64,000 bases of DNA from Candidatus Competibacter denitrificans Run_A_D11 (GCF_001051235.1 NZ_CBTJ020000027.1:62001-126000); one strand, 5' to 3'. Shown: positions 1 to 9,328, counted from the first letter of the stretch. Numbers and translations are program-made. The notes: a model not told the origin generated them from the sequence alone.

Positions 1-90
1 AATGCCGAAGCCACCAGCGCCCAACACCGCATCGATGCGGTAGTGGTGTAGGTGATAACCGATGGGTAGCGTGTTGGATTTCTTGGACAT
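1..90 (-). CDS. Ser/Thr protein kinase, N-terminal fragment (cut by window edge)
   Basis: Only the first 30 codons lie in the window, reading leftwards from an ATG at 88-90. The peptide ends in a glycine-rich loop, LGAGGFGI (residues 23-30), preceded by the motif YRIDAVLG. This is the usual start of a bacterial Hanks-type kinase domain, where the loop binds ATP phosphates. The frame is open to base 1. It is co-directional with, and directly downstream of, the pseudokinase/FGE gene, so the two may share a transcript. The rest of the kinase, including the catalytic loop, is not visible, so activity cannot be judged. Confidence 0.75.
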   Translation of the reverse strand, partial: MSKKSNTLPIGYHLHHYRIDAVLGAGGFGI

Positions 91-168
91 AGCGTGGATC
101 ACAGTCCTATCGACGCCGGTTCAGGCCCCAATCCAGGCCGAACCGTTAGGCGCTAGGGCCGACAATGT

Positions 169-2844
169 TTACGGCAGCTCTCGCACCACGCGAAAACCCA
201 AAAAATAATCCCGGAAATCCGGTGGGCTACGATGCCGGTCGGCAGAACGGACATTGCGAGGTTCATCGTTCCAGGAACCGCCGCGCACCACGAATTGGCG
301 CTCCCCAAGCGGCTCTTGGCAAGCCTGGGCGGGGGCCTCATAGCCTGGCGCGTAGAATGAACAGGTCCATTCGAGCACATTACCCAACATATCGTGCAAG
401 CCGTAATCATTGTTGCGATAAGTGCCGACAGGCGCCGTATAAACCTGGCCGTCGCGGCAACGCATCTCCGTCCAGCCCACGAATATTTTCTTACCGTCCT
501 GATCAGCGGCATTGGCATAAGCACACCCCTGGTCGGGATCATCTCCCCAATAACGGCTGGTCGAGGTGCCAGAGCGGGCTGCGTATTCCCACTCCGTTTC
601 CGTCGGCAATCGATAGCGATAACCGGTTTGCTCGGATAACCAATCAGTAAACTCCTTGGCTTCACGCCAGCTTATATTGATCACCGGCCGACGATCTCGC
701 CCCCAGCCTTTGTCACTGATTGGCGGACGGCCGGTCGCGGTCGTAAAGCGATCATATTCGGCAAACATTACTTCGTACTTACCGATGGCAAAGGCTTTGC
801 CAATCCGCGCTGTATGTTGTTGCTCGTCCTCATAGCGACCCTTCTCGCCAGAGGGTGAACCCATCTCAAAGCCACCGGCGGGGATCACCACCAATTCCGG
901 GCCTTGTGAACCATCGCGGAGCCGATCCCGGATCACCCGATTAGGCGGATTCAAGCGAGTCAACGCCGCTTCGGCATCAGCCCGATGGACACAGGCTTCC
1001 GCACAACGTTCGAGATAAGCCCAGTAAGCCTTGCGTGTATTGGCACGTCGTGCGGCCGCGAATGCGTCTGTATCGGCTTGCCGTACCCGGTCGGTTACCT
1101 CAGCCTGTTTGAACTTGGCGGTTACGCTGGCCAGTTCGGGGAGTTCCGGTTCAATGGCGCTCGCTTTCTTCAACTCCTGCCACGCTCCAGCCAAATCACC
1201 TTTATTGGCGCTTGCCTGAGCGCGAGCCACCCAAGCTAATGCCAAGCGGCGTTGCCCACTGGCAACAAAAGGCTCACCGGGTGCTAGGCGCGCAAGGGCG
1301 TTCAAACGCTCGCGCGCTTCCTCGCCACGATCTTCGCGATTTTCCTGCTCGAACGCCCGCACTAAGGTTTCGAAATCCGCCTTCAAGACATCAACCTTTT
1401 CCTCATGTTGTATATTTTGTATCGCACTCCGTGCCTCCTTTTCAAAACCACAATTCGGACAGCGCTGCAAATACAACTGATAAGCAACTGGGGTGTCCAT
1501 CCGTTTAGCGGACTCGAATGCCTTAAGATCGGCTTCACGGTCGGCCTCTTGCAGCAATACCGTCAAACCCGCCCCCGATGTTTGCTCTGGCGACTTGGTT
1601 GGATCAGCGCGAGGACCGGTTTGCGCTGGCTGCTTCAAGCTGGCTTCACCACCCCCCCGCTGAACCGCCCAGTAAGCACCCAGTACCCCCACGACGAGCG
1701 CCATCAAGGCAGCCACCGAGAGCCAAACTCGTGACTTAGATCTGCCCCCACCCTTTTCCCGTGTGGCTGAGCGCTGAGCTTGGTCCAAGTCATCCATAAA
1801 CTTACCGGCTTCAGTCGGGCAAATCTCGCTCGGATAAGCCAGTCCGCGCCGCAGGACTCGCCAAGCCTCAGCAGTCAACCCAGGCGGTATCCGGTCCACA
1901 GCCTGGTTTTTCGCCTCATGGGCACCTCGCCCGGTCAACATTTGAAAAACCAACAGCGCCAAAGCAAACACGTCGCGACGGAACGCAGTGTCGGTGGCAA
2001 CCCCATCAATAAAGCCGTCAGTGCTCATTTCAGCACCGGGTTCCATGGCATCGGCTAAAATGCCGCGCGGCCCTACGACTTCAGCGGCTACGCCAAACCC
2101 GGCTAGCTTGATCGTCCCCTGGTTTGTCAGCAAAATCGCTTCGGCATCAAGACCCTGATGCGCCAAGCGATGCTCCTGACGCGCATAATCCAGCGCAGCC
2201 GCGACGGGTTTTAACCATTTCAAAACCACATCCCAATGTGACCCCTGCGAGCCGCGCTCGCGCAGCAATTGCGCCAACGTTTGGCCCTGCTGATGGTCAA
2301 CATATTCCATTTCCGCGAACGGCCAGTTATCAGTTCCATGCCACCATCCATAAACCGCGACGATAGTCGGGTGCTCCAGCTTCGTGGCTTGTTCTACCCG
2401 ACTACGTGCTTTGGCAAGATAAGTCCGCCACCCGACCACGCCCGCCCGCTGCGAGCGCTCCTCACGAGCGGGATCACGCGGGCCAGGCACATAGCCAGGG
2501 GGCAAAAACAGTTTCACGGCTCGAAAGTCATCCCCACTGCCTTTGACTCGTCCGGCCTCGCCAGTCACAGCCAGTACCAGCCAGACCCGCCGCCTGCTAT
2601 CTAAATCACGCAATAAGCGGACACGATGCTCAGACGGCCCAATCACCATACCGGGTGCCAGGGTCGCCAAACCGTTTTTATCTACCAGCGTATCTGCCTC
2701 AGATCGCGCCGATTCAGCGGCCGACTCACTGCTTGCCGCCAATTCGCGTAACAGCTCTTCCCGGCGGCGCTGCCATTCGGCCTCGTCGATCTCGCCAGCC
2801 GCGCGCGCGCGCGCAAGCTCTTCAACTCGCGATTCAATATCCAT
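169..2844 (-). CDS. Membrane pseudokinase fused to an FGE-sulfatase-like domain
   Basis: The protein has 891 residues. Residues 1-45 are a charged helix with repeated Arg/Glu. Residues about 65-355 are a kinase fold: the ATP lysine is kept (AVKLF, K111), but the catalytic loop reads HQGLD (229-233) instead of HRDLK, and the DFG motif reads GFG (249-251). Both catalytic aspartates are therefore absent where expected. A transmembrane helix follows (about 372-394). Two similar helical repeats with the pattern AYxxYLxRC lie at about 441-476 and 594-629. The C-terminus (about 650-889) is an FGE-sulfatase/SUMF1 fold with RLPTETEWEYAAR (745-757), GNVLEW (821-826) and RGGSW (854-858). The cysteine pair of true formylglycine-generating enzymes is not present after GGSW, so a binding role is more likely than catalysis. 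It is divergent from the PP2C gene and upstream of a true-looking kinase. Confidence 0.85.
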   Translation of the reverse strand: MDIESRVEELARARAAGEIDEAEWQRRREELLRELAASSESAAESARSEADTLVDKNGLATLAPGMVIGPSEHRVRLLRDLDSRRRVWLVLAVTGEAGRVKGSGDDFRAVKLFLPPGYVPGPRDPAREERSQRAGVVGWRTYLAKARSRVEQATKLEHPTIVAVYGWWHGTDNWPFAEMEYVDHQQGQTLAQLLRERGSQGSHWDVVLKWLKPVAAALDYARQEHRLAHQGLDAEAILLTNQGTIKLAGFGVAAEVVGPRGILADAMEPGAEMSTDGFIDGVATDTAFRRDVFALALLVFQMLTGRGAHEAKNQAVDRIPPGLTAEAWRVLRRGLAYPSEICPTEAGKFMDDLDQAQRSATREKGGGRSKSRVWLSVAALMALVVGVLGAYWAVQRGGGEASLKQPAQTGPRADPTKSPEQTSGAGLTVLLQEADREADLKAFESAKRMDTPVAYQLYLQRCPNCGFEKEARSAIQNIQHEEKVDVLKADFETLVRAFEQENREDRGEEARERLNALARLAPGEPFVASGQRRLALAWVARAQASANKGDLAGAWQELKKASAIEPELPELASVTAKFKQAEVTDRVRQADTDAFAAARRANTRKAYWAYLERCAEACVHRADAEAALTRLNPPNRVIRDRLRDGSQGPELVVIPAGGFEMGSPSGEKGRYEDEQQHTARIGKAFAIGKYEVMFAEYDRFTTATGRPPISDKGWGRDRRPVINISWREAKEFTDWLSEQTGYRYRLPTETEWEYAARSGTSTSRYWGDDPDQGCAYANAADQDGKKIFVGWTEMRCRDGQVYTAPVGTYRNNDYGLHDMLGNVLEWTCSFYAPGYEAPAQACQEPLGERQFVVRGGSWNDEPRNVRSADRHRSPPDFRDYFLGFRVVRELP

Positions 2845-2985
2845 ACGTCATGAAATTCCCGGAAGATCGTAAAAATTTGTTTGAACAACAGCCACAGAAC
2901 ACATTATCGTCTAGTCTAGCAGAAGGAGAGTAATGGCCCAGCCACCCTCGCCAAACGCTTTTATCGGACGATCTGCTCTCCGCCT

Positions 2986-4074
2986 GTGCCGAAACAGGAC
3001 CCAAGGCCAACCCATGGCTTGCAAGCCAAAAGGTTTTTCAGCACCCATGATCCGGTCAATCTTGCTGTGAAGCGCATGGACACCCCAGAACCATTGCCGG
3101 CCCCGCTTGAGGTCCGCCTCGAAGTCGCCGTCCGTTCCCTGCGTTCACCGACCCAGCGTGGCCGGCGCGACAATCAGGACAACTATTTGGTAGTGAATGG
3201 CCAAGGACAGTGCCGCTTCCTTAGTGATCAGCAAGAAACCCAGCGCCAGTTACCCGACTGGCCCCCTGGCCATTGGCGGGTTGCCGTGCTGGATGGCATG
3301 GGTGGCCATAGCCACGGTCGGGAAGCAGCAGAACGCGCTGTCGCTGGCTTGCTCGCTTTACCGGTAGCCACTGATCTCGACCAACTCTCCGATGCCCTGG
3401 ATGCTTTGCACCATCAGCTTTATGAGGAGTTCCAAAGGGCGGGGCTTGAGACCGGCTGTACTTTGATCCTGTTGGAAATACCACCGGATGGCCCTGCCTT
3501 GCTGTTTCATGTTGGTGATTCCCGCGTCTACGCCATCAACTCGGAGCAAGTGGAATGCCTGACCGTTGATCATGTGCCAGCCACCCACCTCGCCCTCCTT
3601 GGGTTGGTGGACAATATCCGCTGGTTTCAACAAGTTCATGTCCGACCGAATTCTCAGATCAGCCAGGCATTTATCCTGGGCAGTACCTTGGGCGTACCGA
3701 GCCTGGATGTGAAACCGCTTGATGCAACGCTTTTCGAGTTGCACGATGGTAATTTACCGCTTTTTTTGCGCGGACTGGGTGACCGTCGCCTGCTGCCGCT
3801 CCAGTCGGGCTGGATTTACCTGCTGGCCAGCGATGGTCTTTGGCATCTGAGTAACCCACAGGCGTTTATCCGGCGCTGGCCGATCTTATTAGGTGAATCG
3901 CCACACTCGCTCGAAGAGATGTTAGATGTACTGTTCGTGGAGTTGGCCAACTATATACGCCATCAGCAAAGCCAACCCGACGACAATTGCACGGTTATCC
4001 TCTTGCGTGTCCCTGACACGTCGCCACCGTCACCAGTGCCACAGTCAACTACTCAAGGGAACAGCCACGCTTGA
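2986..4074 (+). CDS. PP2C-family Ser/Thr protein phosphatase
   Basis: This is a metal-dependent phosphatase expected to reverse kinase phosphorylation in the cytoplasm. Visible motifs, numbered from the GTG at 2986, are RRDNQDN (60-66), VLDGMGGHS (101-109), HVGDSRVY (175-182), LLASDGLWHL (279-288) and a C-terminal DDNCTVILL. These carry the metal-binding aspartates. An ATG at 3076 would give a 332-residue protein; neither start has a clear ribosome site, and all conserved motifs lie after the second. No membrane segment is seen. It is divergent from the pseudokinase/FGE gene across a 141-base gap and overlaps the next gene by 4 bases, so it probably acts on that kinase system. PppA-type phosphatases of type VI secretion loci are relatives, but no secretion genes are present here. 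Confidence 0.85.
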   Translation: MPKQDPRPTHGLQAKRFFSTHDPVNLAVKRMDTPEPLPAPLEVRLEVAVRSLRSPTQRGRRDNQDNYLVVNGQGQCRFLSDQQETQRQLPDWPPGHWRVAVLDGMGGHSHGREAAERAVAGLLALPVATDLDQLSDALDALHHQLYEEFQRAGLETGCTLILLEIPPDGPALLFHVGDSRVYAINSEQVECLTVDHVPATHLALLGLVDNIRWFQQVHVRPNSQISQAFILGSTLGVPSLDVKPLDATLFELHDGNLPLFLRGLGDRRLLPLQSGWIYLLASDGLWHLSNPQAFIRRWPILLGESPHSLEEMLDVLFVELANYIRHQQSQPDDNCTVILLRVPDTSPPSPVPQSTTQGNSHA

Positions 4075-4451
4075 AAATCAGGCATATTCTGCTGCTGTTG
4101 GCAGCCGTGCTGGCCATCGCGTTCATGCAGCCACTGGTCACCTTTTTGGGCGGACTAACCCTGCTCCTCGGTGTGGGAAGCGTTATCTTTCGCGATCTAC
4201 CACCGGCAAGCCAGAATGCAGTGGAACACCGGGTGCTTGGGTGGTTACGCCGCGCCCGCACCGCTGATCCCCTGCCGATAGCCGACGAAAAAAGCGGGGT
4301 CGGCCGGAAGCTGATGGTGGATCAAGCGGATGCGAGCATACTGGCGCAAACCTTTCGACGCAGCCGCGCCAAACCAGTGGTTCGCAACGCACCGTCGGAT
4401 GCGACCAGCAAAGGCGCCAACGAAGAGACGCCATCACCCTCGAATGTTTGA
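4071..4451 (+). CDS. Small two-helix membrane protein, function unknown
   Basis: The protein has 126 residues. Two hydrophobic segments (about 5-20 and 22-42) are followed by a basic, hydrophilic tail ending in a Ser/Pro/Thr-rich stretch, so the tail is probably cytoplasmic. I do not recognise the family. The start is a TTG whose bases overlap the stop of the PP2C gene (TTGA), with AAGGGA ten bases upstream, so translation is probably coupled. Being in one operon with the phosphatase suggests a membrane partner or target. The Ser/Thr residues in the tail could be phosphorylation sites, but this is inference. Confidence 0.6.
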   Translation: MKIRHILLLLAAVLAIAFMQPLVTFLGGLTLLLGVGSVIFRDLPPASQNAVEHRVLGWLRRARTADPLPIADEKSGVGRKLMVDQADASILAQTFRRSRAKPVVRNAPSDATSKGANEETPSPSNV

Positions 4452-4549
4452 TGCTTAAATCCATGCAACCCAAACGCCCGCCCCTATCTTCATGATCCAG
4501 ACGGGCGCCATTACGGATAGGCTCAGCGACTGACGCTGAATGGCGACGC

Positions 4550-4810
4550 TCAGGCCATTAGCCCTTGGCGTGCCACATGGCGCAAAATTGTGTAAACCTC
4601 ATCCTTCAAATGCAGGCGGCGCTTCTTTAGGGTCTCCGTGTAGGCATCGGAAGGGGTTTCGATTTGCAGTTCTATCCGTTCTACCTCATCGTTCACCGTA
4701 TGATACTCGTCATAGAGTCCGGCAAACTTCGGGTCGGCGGCTTTCAACTCGGCGATCCGATCCTTGTATTCGGGAAATTCGTGAAATAGATCGTGGCTCT
4801 CTCCAAGCAT
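4550..4810 (-). CDS. YdcH/DUF465 family protein
   Basis: An 86-residue, highly charged, all-helical protein. The pattern HDLFHEFPEYKDRI (6-19), followed by a DPKFAGLYDEYH helix and a C-terminal KKRRLHLKDEVYTIL, is characteristic of the DUF465/YdcH family. The family's function is unknown. The gene stands alone, convergent with the small membrane protein gene and divergent from the entericidin-like gene. The ATG at 4808-4810 has an AAGGA-like site (reverse strand GAGTTCC in the leader is weaker). Confidence 0.8.
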   Translation of the reverse strand: MLGESHDLFHEFPEYKDRIAELKAADPKFAGLYDEYHTVNDEVERIELQIETPSDAYTETLKKRRLHLKDEVYTILRHVARQGLMA

Positions 4811-4973
4811 CGCAAGGAACTCCTCAGCAGTGTTATGGTTTTATTTCAGCCAGATGACAACGACATGGTAGGCAAGTATAACAAGCAACCCAGCCCATCA
4901 TCACCCTGATGCACCATGTCCATGCGGCACCGCCAAACCCACCATGCGGCTACCGTCTCGCGGGCAGATCCGG

Positions 4974-4995
4974 TGCTATAAACCCGCAGTGCGGG
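4974..4995 (+). promoter_or_regulatory. Extended -10 promoter with overlapping dyad upstream of the entericidin-like gene
   Basis: An extended -10 element, TGCTATAAA, lies at 4974-4982. Directly after it is a perfect 13-base dyad, CCCGCAGTGCGGG (4983-4995), covering the expected start point. No good -35 is seen, as is common with extended -10 promoters. The dyad could be an operator or a short RNA hairpin. A second possible -10, TGCTATGCT, lies a few bases further on. Confidence 0.35.
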
Positions 4996-5061
4996 CGTGC
5001 TATGCTTTTCACACCCATGACGTTCAAGCAAGCTCACTTATCGAGTAGAGGACTACAGACC

Positions 5062-5220
5062 ATGAACCGCAAATCCGCTGTGACCATCGCTTTACTGGCC
5101 ATTTCGCTCCTGCTGGGCGGCAGCCTCAGTGCTTGCAATACCGTCAAGGGTGCCGGCCAAGATATGAAATCAGCCGGTAAGGCCATTGAGAAAAAGGCAG
5201 AAACCGAAAAGACCTACTAA
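5062..5220 (+). CDS. Entericidin-like small lipoprotein
   Basis: A 52-residue protein. A basic start (MNRKS), a hydrophobic core and the lipobox LSAC at residues 22-25 predict lipidation on Cys25. The mature part contains VKGAGQDMKSAGKAIEKKA, the usual entericidin A/B signature of a short amphipathic helix. Such proteins sit in the outer membrane or periplasm and are stress-induced in enterobacteria. I chose the ATG at 5062 because GAGG lies upstream and the signal peptide starts there; a longer reading frame from 4909 adds a non-signal extension. The neighbours are not functionally related. Confidence 0.8.
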   Translation: MNRKSAVTIALLAISLLLGGSLSACNTVKGAGQDMKSAGKAIEKKAETEKTY

Positions 5221-5226
5221 CTTCAT

Positions 5227-5258
5227 CCGCACCGCTTATTCCGTGCTTATCGGTGCGG
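5227..5258. terminator. Inverted repeat between convergent genes
   Basis: CCGCACCG (5227-5234) pairs perfectly with CGGTGCGG (5251-5258) around a 16-base loop, in the gap between the entericidin-like gene and pgi. There is no T-tract on either side, so an intrinsic terminator is uncertain. It may stabilise the 3' end of either transcript. Confidence 0.35.
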
Positions 5259-5306
5259 TGCCGACTACGACGAACAGTTTCGGCACCGCCCAACTCTCAT
5301 CCGTTA

Positions 5307-6947
5307 TCAGCCCGCTTCGCGGCAAAATTGAATTAAGCCCAAGGTGGACGCATCATGTCCGGCCGCTGCCTGAGTTCCCTTAAGCTCTGGCAGAATGGCG
5401 TTAGCCAATTGCTTGCCTAGCTCCACCCCCCATTGATCGAAGGAATTGATGTTCCAAATGACGCCTTGCACGAACACCTTATGCTCGTAAAGGGCGACCA
5501 GCGACCCCAAGACCTGTGGCGTCAGGCGACGATAGAACAAGCTGGTGCTGGGGCGGTTACCGGCAAAGACTTTGTAAGGCAACAGCTTCTCTAGCGCCTC
5601 CCCGCTCAAGCCCTGCTTTGCCAATTCAGCGCGCGCCTGCGCTTCGGTCTTGCCGACCATCAAGGCTTCGGCTTGGGCCAGACAATTGGCCAGCAAAATC
5701 GCGTGATGCTCGCCAATCGGGTTGGGACTTTGGGCCGGTGCCAGAAAATCGGCCGGCACCAGATGGGTTCCCTGATGCAGTAACTGGTAAAAGGCATGTT
5801 GGCCGTTATTACCCAACCCGCCCCAAATAATCGGCCCGGTGTTGACCTTGACCGCCTGACCATCACGGTCGATGGACTTGCCATTGCTCTCCATGTCCAA
5901 CTGTTGCAGATAATCCGGCAACGAGCGCAAGTAATCATCGTAAACCAGCATCACCTGGCTATCGGCGCCGAAAAAGTCGATATACCAGGCACCCAGTAGC
6001 GCCAGAATCACCGGCAAATTGTCCGTCAGCGGCGCGGTGCGGAAGTGCTCGTCCATCGCATGAGCGCCTTCCAATAGCTCAAGAAAATGGTCCATGCCCA
6101 GATAGACGATGATCGGCAGGCCGATAGCCGACCACAAAGAATAGCGCCCGCCGACCCAATCCCAAAAACCGAACATGTTGGCGGTATCAATGCCAAACCG
6201 GCTGACCCCTTCGGCATTGGTGGACACCGCGACGAAATGCCTGGCCACCGCCGACTCATCGCCCAATTCCTTGATCAGCCAAGCACGGGCAGTGTGGGCG
6301 TTGGTCATGGTCTCCTGGGTGGTGAAGGTCTTGGAGGCGACGATGAACAGCGTGCTCTCCGGGTCGCACTCGGCCAGGACATGGCTGATGTGGGCACCGT
6401 CCACATTGGAGACGAAATGCATCCGCAAGGTCGGATCGGCGTAAGGTTGCAGCGCTTGGCAAATCATCTTTGGCCCCAGATCGGAGCCACCGATGCCGAT
6501 ATTCACCACATCACGGATGCGCTTGCCGGTATGGCCGCGCCACTTGCCGCGCCGGATCTGGTCGGCGAACTTGCGGGCATGTTCCAGCACCTCGTTCACC
6601 TCCGGCATGACATCCTTACCCTTGACCCGTACCGGGCGGTCGCTGCGATTACGCAGCGCGGTATGCAGCACGGCCCGCTGTTCGGTATGGTTGATCATTT
6701 CGCCTTCGAACATTCGCGCAATCCAGGCCGGCAGTTGCGCCTGGTTAGCCAGTTCAATCAGTAGATCGAACGTTTCTCCGGTAATGCGATGTTTGGAAAA
6801 ATCGACCAACAAATCACCGAACCGCCGGGAAAATCGGTTAAAGCGTTCGGGGTCTGCGGCGAATAAATCGCGCAGGTGCTGGTCGGCGATAGCAGCATGA
6901 TGGGCTTTAAGTTGTTGCCAGACCGGCAGATTGCTGGGAACGGACAT
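5307..6947 (-). CDS. pgi: Glucose-6-phosphate isomerase
   Basis: Interconverts glucose 6-phosphate and fructose 6-phosphate in glycolysis and gluconeogenesis. The 546-residue length matches the roughly 550-residue bacterial enzyme. Recognisable parts are the sugar-phosphate-binding [12 protein letters not shown], the region [14 protein letters not shown], the segment [15 protein letters not shown] and the C-terminal [12 protein letters not shown] start at the ATG at 6945-6947 because AAGGA lies eight bases upstream; an upstream in-frame ATG at 6974 would add nine residues without support. It stands alone, divergent from the coiled-coil gene. Confidence 0.95.
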   Translation of the reverse strand: MSVPSNLPVWQQLKAHHAAIADQHLRDLFAADPERFNRFSRRFGDLLVDFSKHRITGETFDLLIELANQAQLPAWIARMFEGEMINHTEQRAVLHTALRNRSDRPVRVKGKDVMPEVNEVLEHARKFADQIRRGKWRGHTGKRIRDVVNIGIGGSDLGPKMICQALQPYADPTLRMHFVSNVDGAHISHVLAECDPESTLFIVASKTFTTQETMTNAHTARAWLIKELGDESAVARHFVAVSTNAEGVSRFGIDTANMFGFWDWVGGRYSLWSAIGLPIIVYLGMDHFLELLEGAHAMDEHFRTAPLTDNLPVILALLGAWYIDFFGADSQVMLVYDDYLRSLPDYLQQLDMESNGKSIDRDGQAVKVNTGPIIWGGLGNNGQHAFYQLLHQGTHLVPADFLAPAQSPNPIGEHHAILLANCLAQAEALMVGKTEAQARAELAKQGLSGEALEKLLPYKVFAGNRPSTSLFYRRLTPQVLGSLVALYEHKVFVQGVIWNINSFDQWGVELGKQLANAILPELKGTQAAAGHDASTLGLIQFCREAG

Positions 6948-7246
6948 GGACAGTTTCCTTATCGAGTTGTGCAAACGCTGGCGAAACCGGACGAGCGCTG
7001 GCTATAGATACTGCGACGCTGACCGAGATGTCGGCCACGTCGGCGGCCTCTAGCCGCAGCTCTGGAATTACTATAGTTTCCGGCGGGGTAGCTGTCGAAT
7101 TCTGGCCGATTTTGCACGCTGGGCCAGTCCTGGCGACAGGAAATTTCTGCATTGGGCAGATTCCAAAGCACACAGATGGCCTCGCAAGGGTTTAGAATGC
7201 TTCATAATGACTCTCGCCTTACGTTCAACCTGAGCGACGTGATGCC
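6948..7246. other. Divergent intergenic region between pgi and the coiled-coil gene
   Basis: About 300 bases without a convincing gene. It should contain both divergent promoters. AT-richer patches occur near 7068-7078 and 7190-7207 (TAGAAT, CATAAT), which could be -10 elements for the rightward gene, but no -35 pairs well with them. No repeat, tRNA or riboswitch fold was recognised. Confidence 0.4.
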
Positions 7247-9328
7247 ATGAACGACGCGACCGAACTTGAGTCCTCCCTTGCGGGCACCATCGATTTCTTC
7301 CAGAACGTGCGCCGCAAATTGGGCGCGCTCGAAGCGGCGACCGACAGCCAACAGACTCTATTGCAGACTGTCACCACAACAGTAGCTGCTTGCGAGCAAG
7401 GTCAACAAACCGACCGGCGCGCGCTAGCGGTTCTCGCCGACACGTTTGGGGTACAAACTGAACGGCTGACGGCCCTACAAGCCGATATTCGCCTCGTGGA
7501 TGAGCAACTTGCACGCCTGGCAAGCGAGCTGGAAAGCCAGCGGCAAACTATGGCGGAGGCGGGTCCACTGCGGCAAGAGTTACAAAAGCATCAAGATCGG
7601 CTGAAACACTTAGATACTCTGATTACCAAGCTGTCGGCCGATACCAGCTCAACCCGCCAAATCCTCAACGTCTTGCAAGCTGATTTGGCAACTCAAAGTG
7701 ATGCATTGCGCGAATTGGATCAAACATGGCGCGAAGGGTTGGCAAGCTATCAGGACCGCTTGAGCGAACTCGAAAGGATTGCTGCCGAATCAAAGACCAT
7801 CACCCCAACTCCGATGGCAGAAGAGGCAATGGTCGATGCCGCTGCTGAGGAATCGCCCTTCCTCACTCCACCGGACTCGCCCTTCCTCGTCGCCATACCC
7901 ACAGAAGCTAGCGCACCTCCAGCGCCGCAGCCCACCACTCAAGGGCAGATTGACCAACTTGCTAGCGCGTTCAGCGTCGCTCAAGAAGAGCAGCAAGCAC
8001 TGCACGACTGCATGACTGCTACCCTCGCCGCTGACCAGGAGGAAAAGCAGAAAATCCACGACCAGCTCGCTGCGGCACATGATCGGCAGCAGGCGCTTGA
8101 TGAGCAATTCGCCCTTCTGCAAACCGCACTGACAAGCCAGCAGGACGCTTTGGCCGATCTGCGAGCGACTCTCACCGAACAACTGGCGGCGCAACAGCAA
8201 CACATCAGCGCGCTGGCCACCGCCATGGACTCCTCAGATGAGCCGGCTATCGCCAGTCTAGAAACCGACCTGCTAGCCTTACGGGAAACCGTAAACCACA
8301 ACGCCGAACAACTGATTCGCATACAAGACGCGCTTGGCGAACAGCTACAAGACCAGCGGCAACGCCTCGATCAGCTAGATACCGCGCTCAATAGCCTATC
8401 GCACGCCGCACCGCCAACGTTGGCGGCAGATCTGCAACCGCTCCACGCGGCTTTGGCTGAGCAAGCCGACGCCTTGGAGCAACTACGCCAAGACACACAA
8501 CAGCAATTCACCACATTGACGGCCACCACGGGCAATCAGGCCCAAGAGATCCGGCAAACGGCTGACCGCACGGCGGAACTTCAGGAGCAAATGACCGATC
8601 TCCTGGAGCAATTTGCGGCACTTCCCACCCCCGCAGATCGCCCCGCAGCACAGAACGCTGAGGTCAACCTGCACGACTTCCAGCAAAATCTCGACGTTCT
8701 ACAGGGCACCGTTGCCGCGCTGGATACCCGTTTAGCCGGACAAGCGCAAGCCTTCAGCAGCAATTTCGAGCAATTTCAGGGCCTCAATACCGAACTCGCT
8801 GAACTCCGGCAACAGCTTGCCAAGCTGGAATCAGCACGACGGCCGGGAGTTATCGAGCAAGTGTTGGCAGCCCAAGGCCAAGAGATCAGCCAACTGGGTG
8901 AGGCCTTGCAGCAAATCAAACGAGACCAGCCCGAATTCACCGAGACCGCGCCAGACAGCCAAGATGCCAAAATCACGGCGCTGGAAGAGCAATTCAATCG
9001 GTACAATGCCCAGCAGGCGGATTTGGCGGCCCATCTGGAAGCGACGCGGGCCAACAGCAAAGTCATTCAGGAAAAAGTGCTGACCTTGGCAACCAATGTC
9101 GCGCAACGCATTCACGAATTCCAAAATCAATTGCTGGCCGCCAAAACCGATCAAGGCACACAGATTCAGACCATTGAGCAAAAACTGATCACCTTGCAGG
9201 CCACCGTCGAAGCGTTGGAAACCCAGCGCAAGACGCGCCGCTGGTTTAGTATGCCGGCGAGTTTAACGACGGTCTTGGTCATCGTTGGCGCGGTATTACT
9301 GGCGGTTTTTAACCGGATCATCATGTAA
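7247..9328 (+). CDS. Long coiled-coil protein with C-terminal membrane anchor
   Basis: The protein has 693 residues, almost entirely heptad-like and rich in Gln, Leu, Ala and Glu, with recurring LxxQxxxLxxL patterns. A Pro/Thr/Ala-rich break lies at about residues 185-225. The last 25 residues hold one hydrophobic helix (LTTVLVIVGAVLLAVF) followed by only NRIIM, so it is probably tail-anchored with the rod in the cytoplasm. I recognise no enzymatic domain. It precedes the vWA gene in the same direction with a 253-base gap containing a strong hairpin, so it may be a scaffold for the kinase/phosphatase module, but co-transcription is not certain. Confidence 0.75.
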   Translation: MNDATELESSLAGTIDFFQNVRRKLGALEAATDSQQTLLQTVTTTVAACEQGQQTDRRALAVLADTFGVQTERLTALQADIRLVDEQLARLASELESQRQTMAEAGPLRQELQKHQDRLKHLDTLITKLSADTSSTRQILNVLQADLATQSDALRELDQTWREGLASYQDRLSELERIAAESKTITPTPMAEEAMVDAAAEESPFLTPPDSPFLVAIPTEASAPPAPQPTTQGQIDQLASAFSVAQEEQQALHDCMTATLAADQEEKQKIHDQLAAAHDRQQALDEQFALLQTALTSQQDALADLRATLTEQLAAQQQHISALATAMDSSDEPAIASLETDLLALRETVNHNAEQLIRIQDALGEQLQDQRQRLDQLDTALNSLSHAAPPTLAADLQPLHAALAEQADALEQLRQDTQQQFTTLTATTGNQAQEIRQTADRTAELQEQMTDLLEQFAALPTPADRPAAQNAEVNLHDFQQNLDVLQGTVAALDTRLAGQAQAFSSNFEQFQGLNTELAELRQQLAKLESARRPGVIEQVLAAQGQEISQLGEALQQIKRDQPEFTETAPDSQDAKITALEEQFNRYNAQQADLAAHLEATRANSKVIQEKVLTLATNVAQRIHEFQNQLLAAKTDQGTQIQTIEQKLITLQATVEALETQRKTRRWFSMPASLTTVLVIVGAVLLAVFNRIIM

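Noticed and set aside
2799..2813. Alternating GC run in the pseudokinase gene
   Set aside because: It simply encodes repeated Ala-Arg in a helical segment; no special structure is needed to explain it.
4475..4549. Short stems (TCAGCG/CGCTGA and CGCCCG/CGGGCG) between convergent genes
   Set aside because: They lack T-tracts and are short enough to occur by chance in GC-rich DNA.
6087..6764. A 225-codon open frame antisense to pgi
   Set aside because: It is the mirror of a strongly conserved pgi gene in GC-rich DNA; its translation has no domain pattern and no ribosome site.
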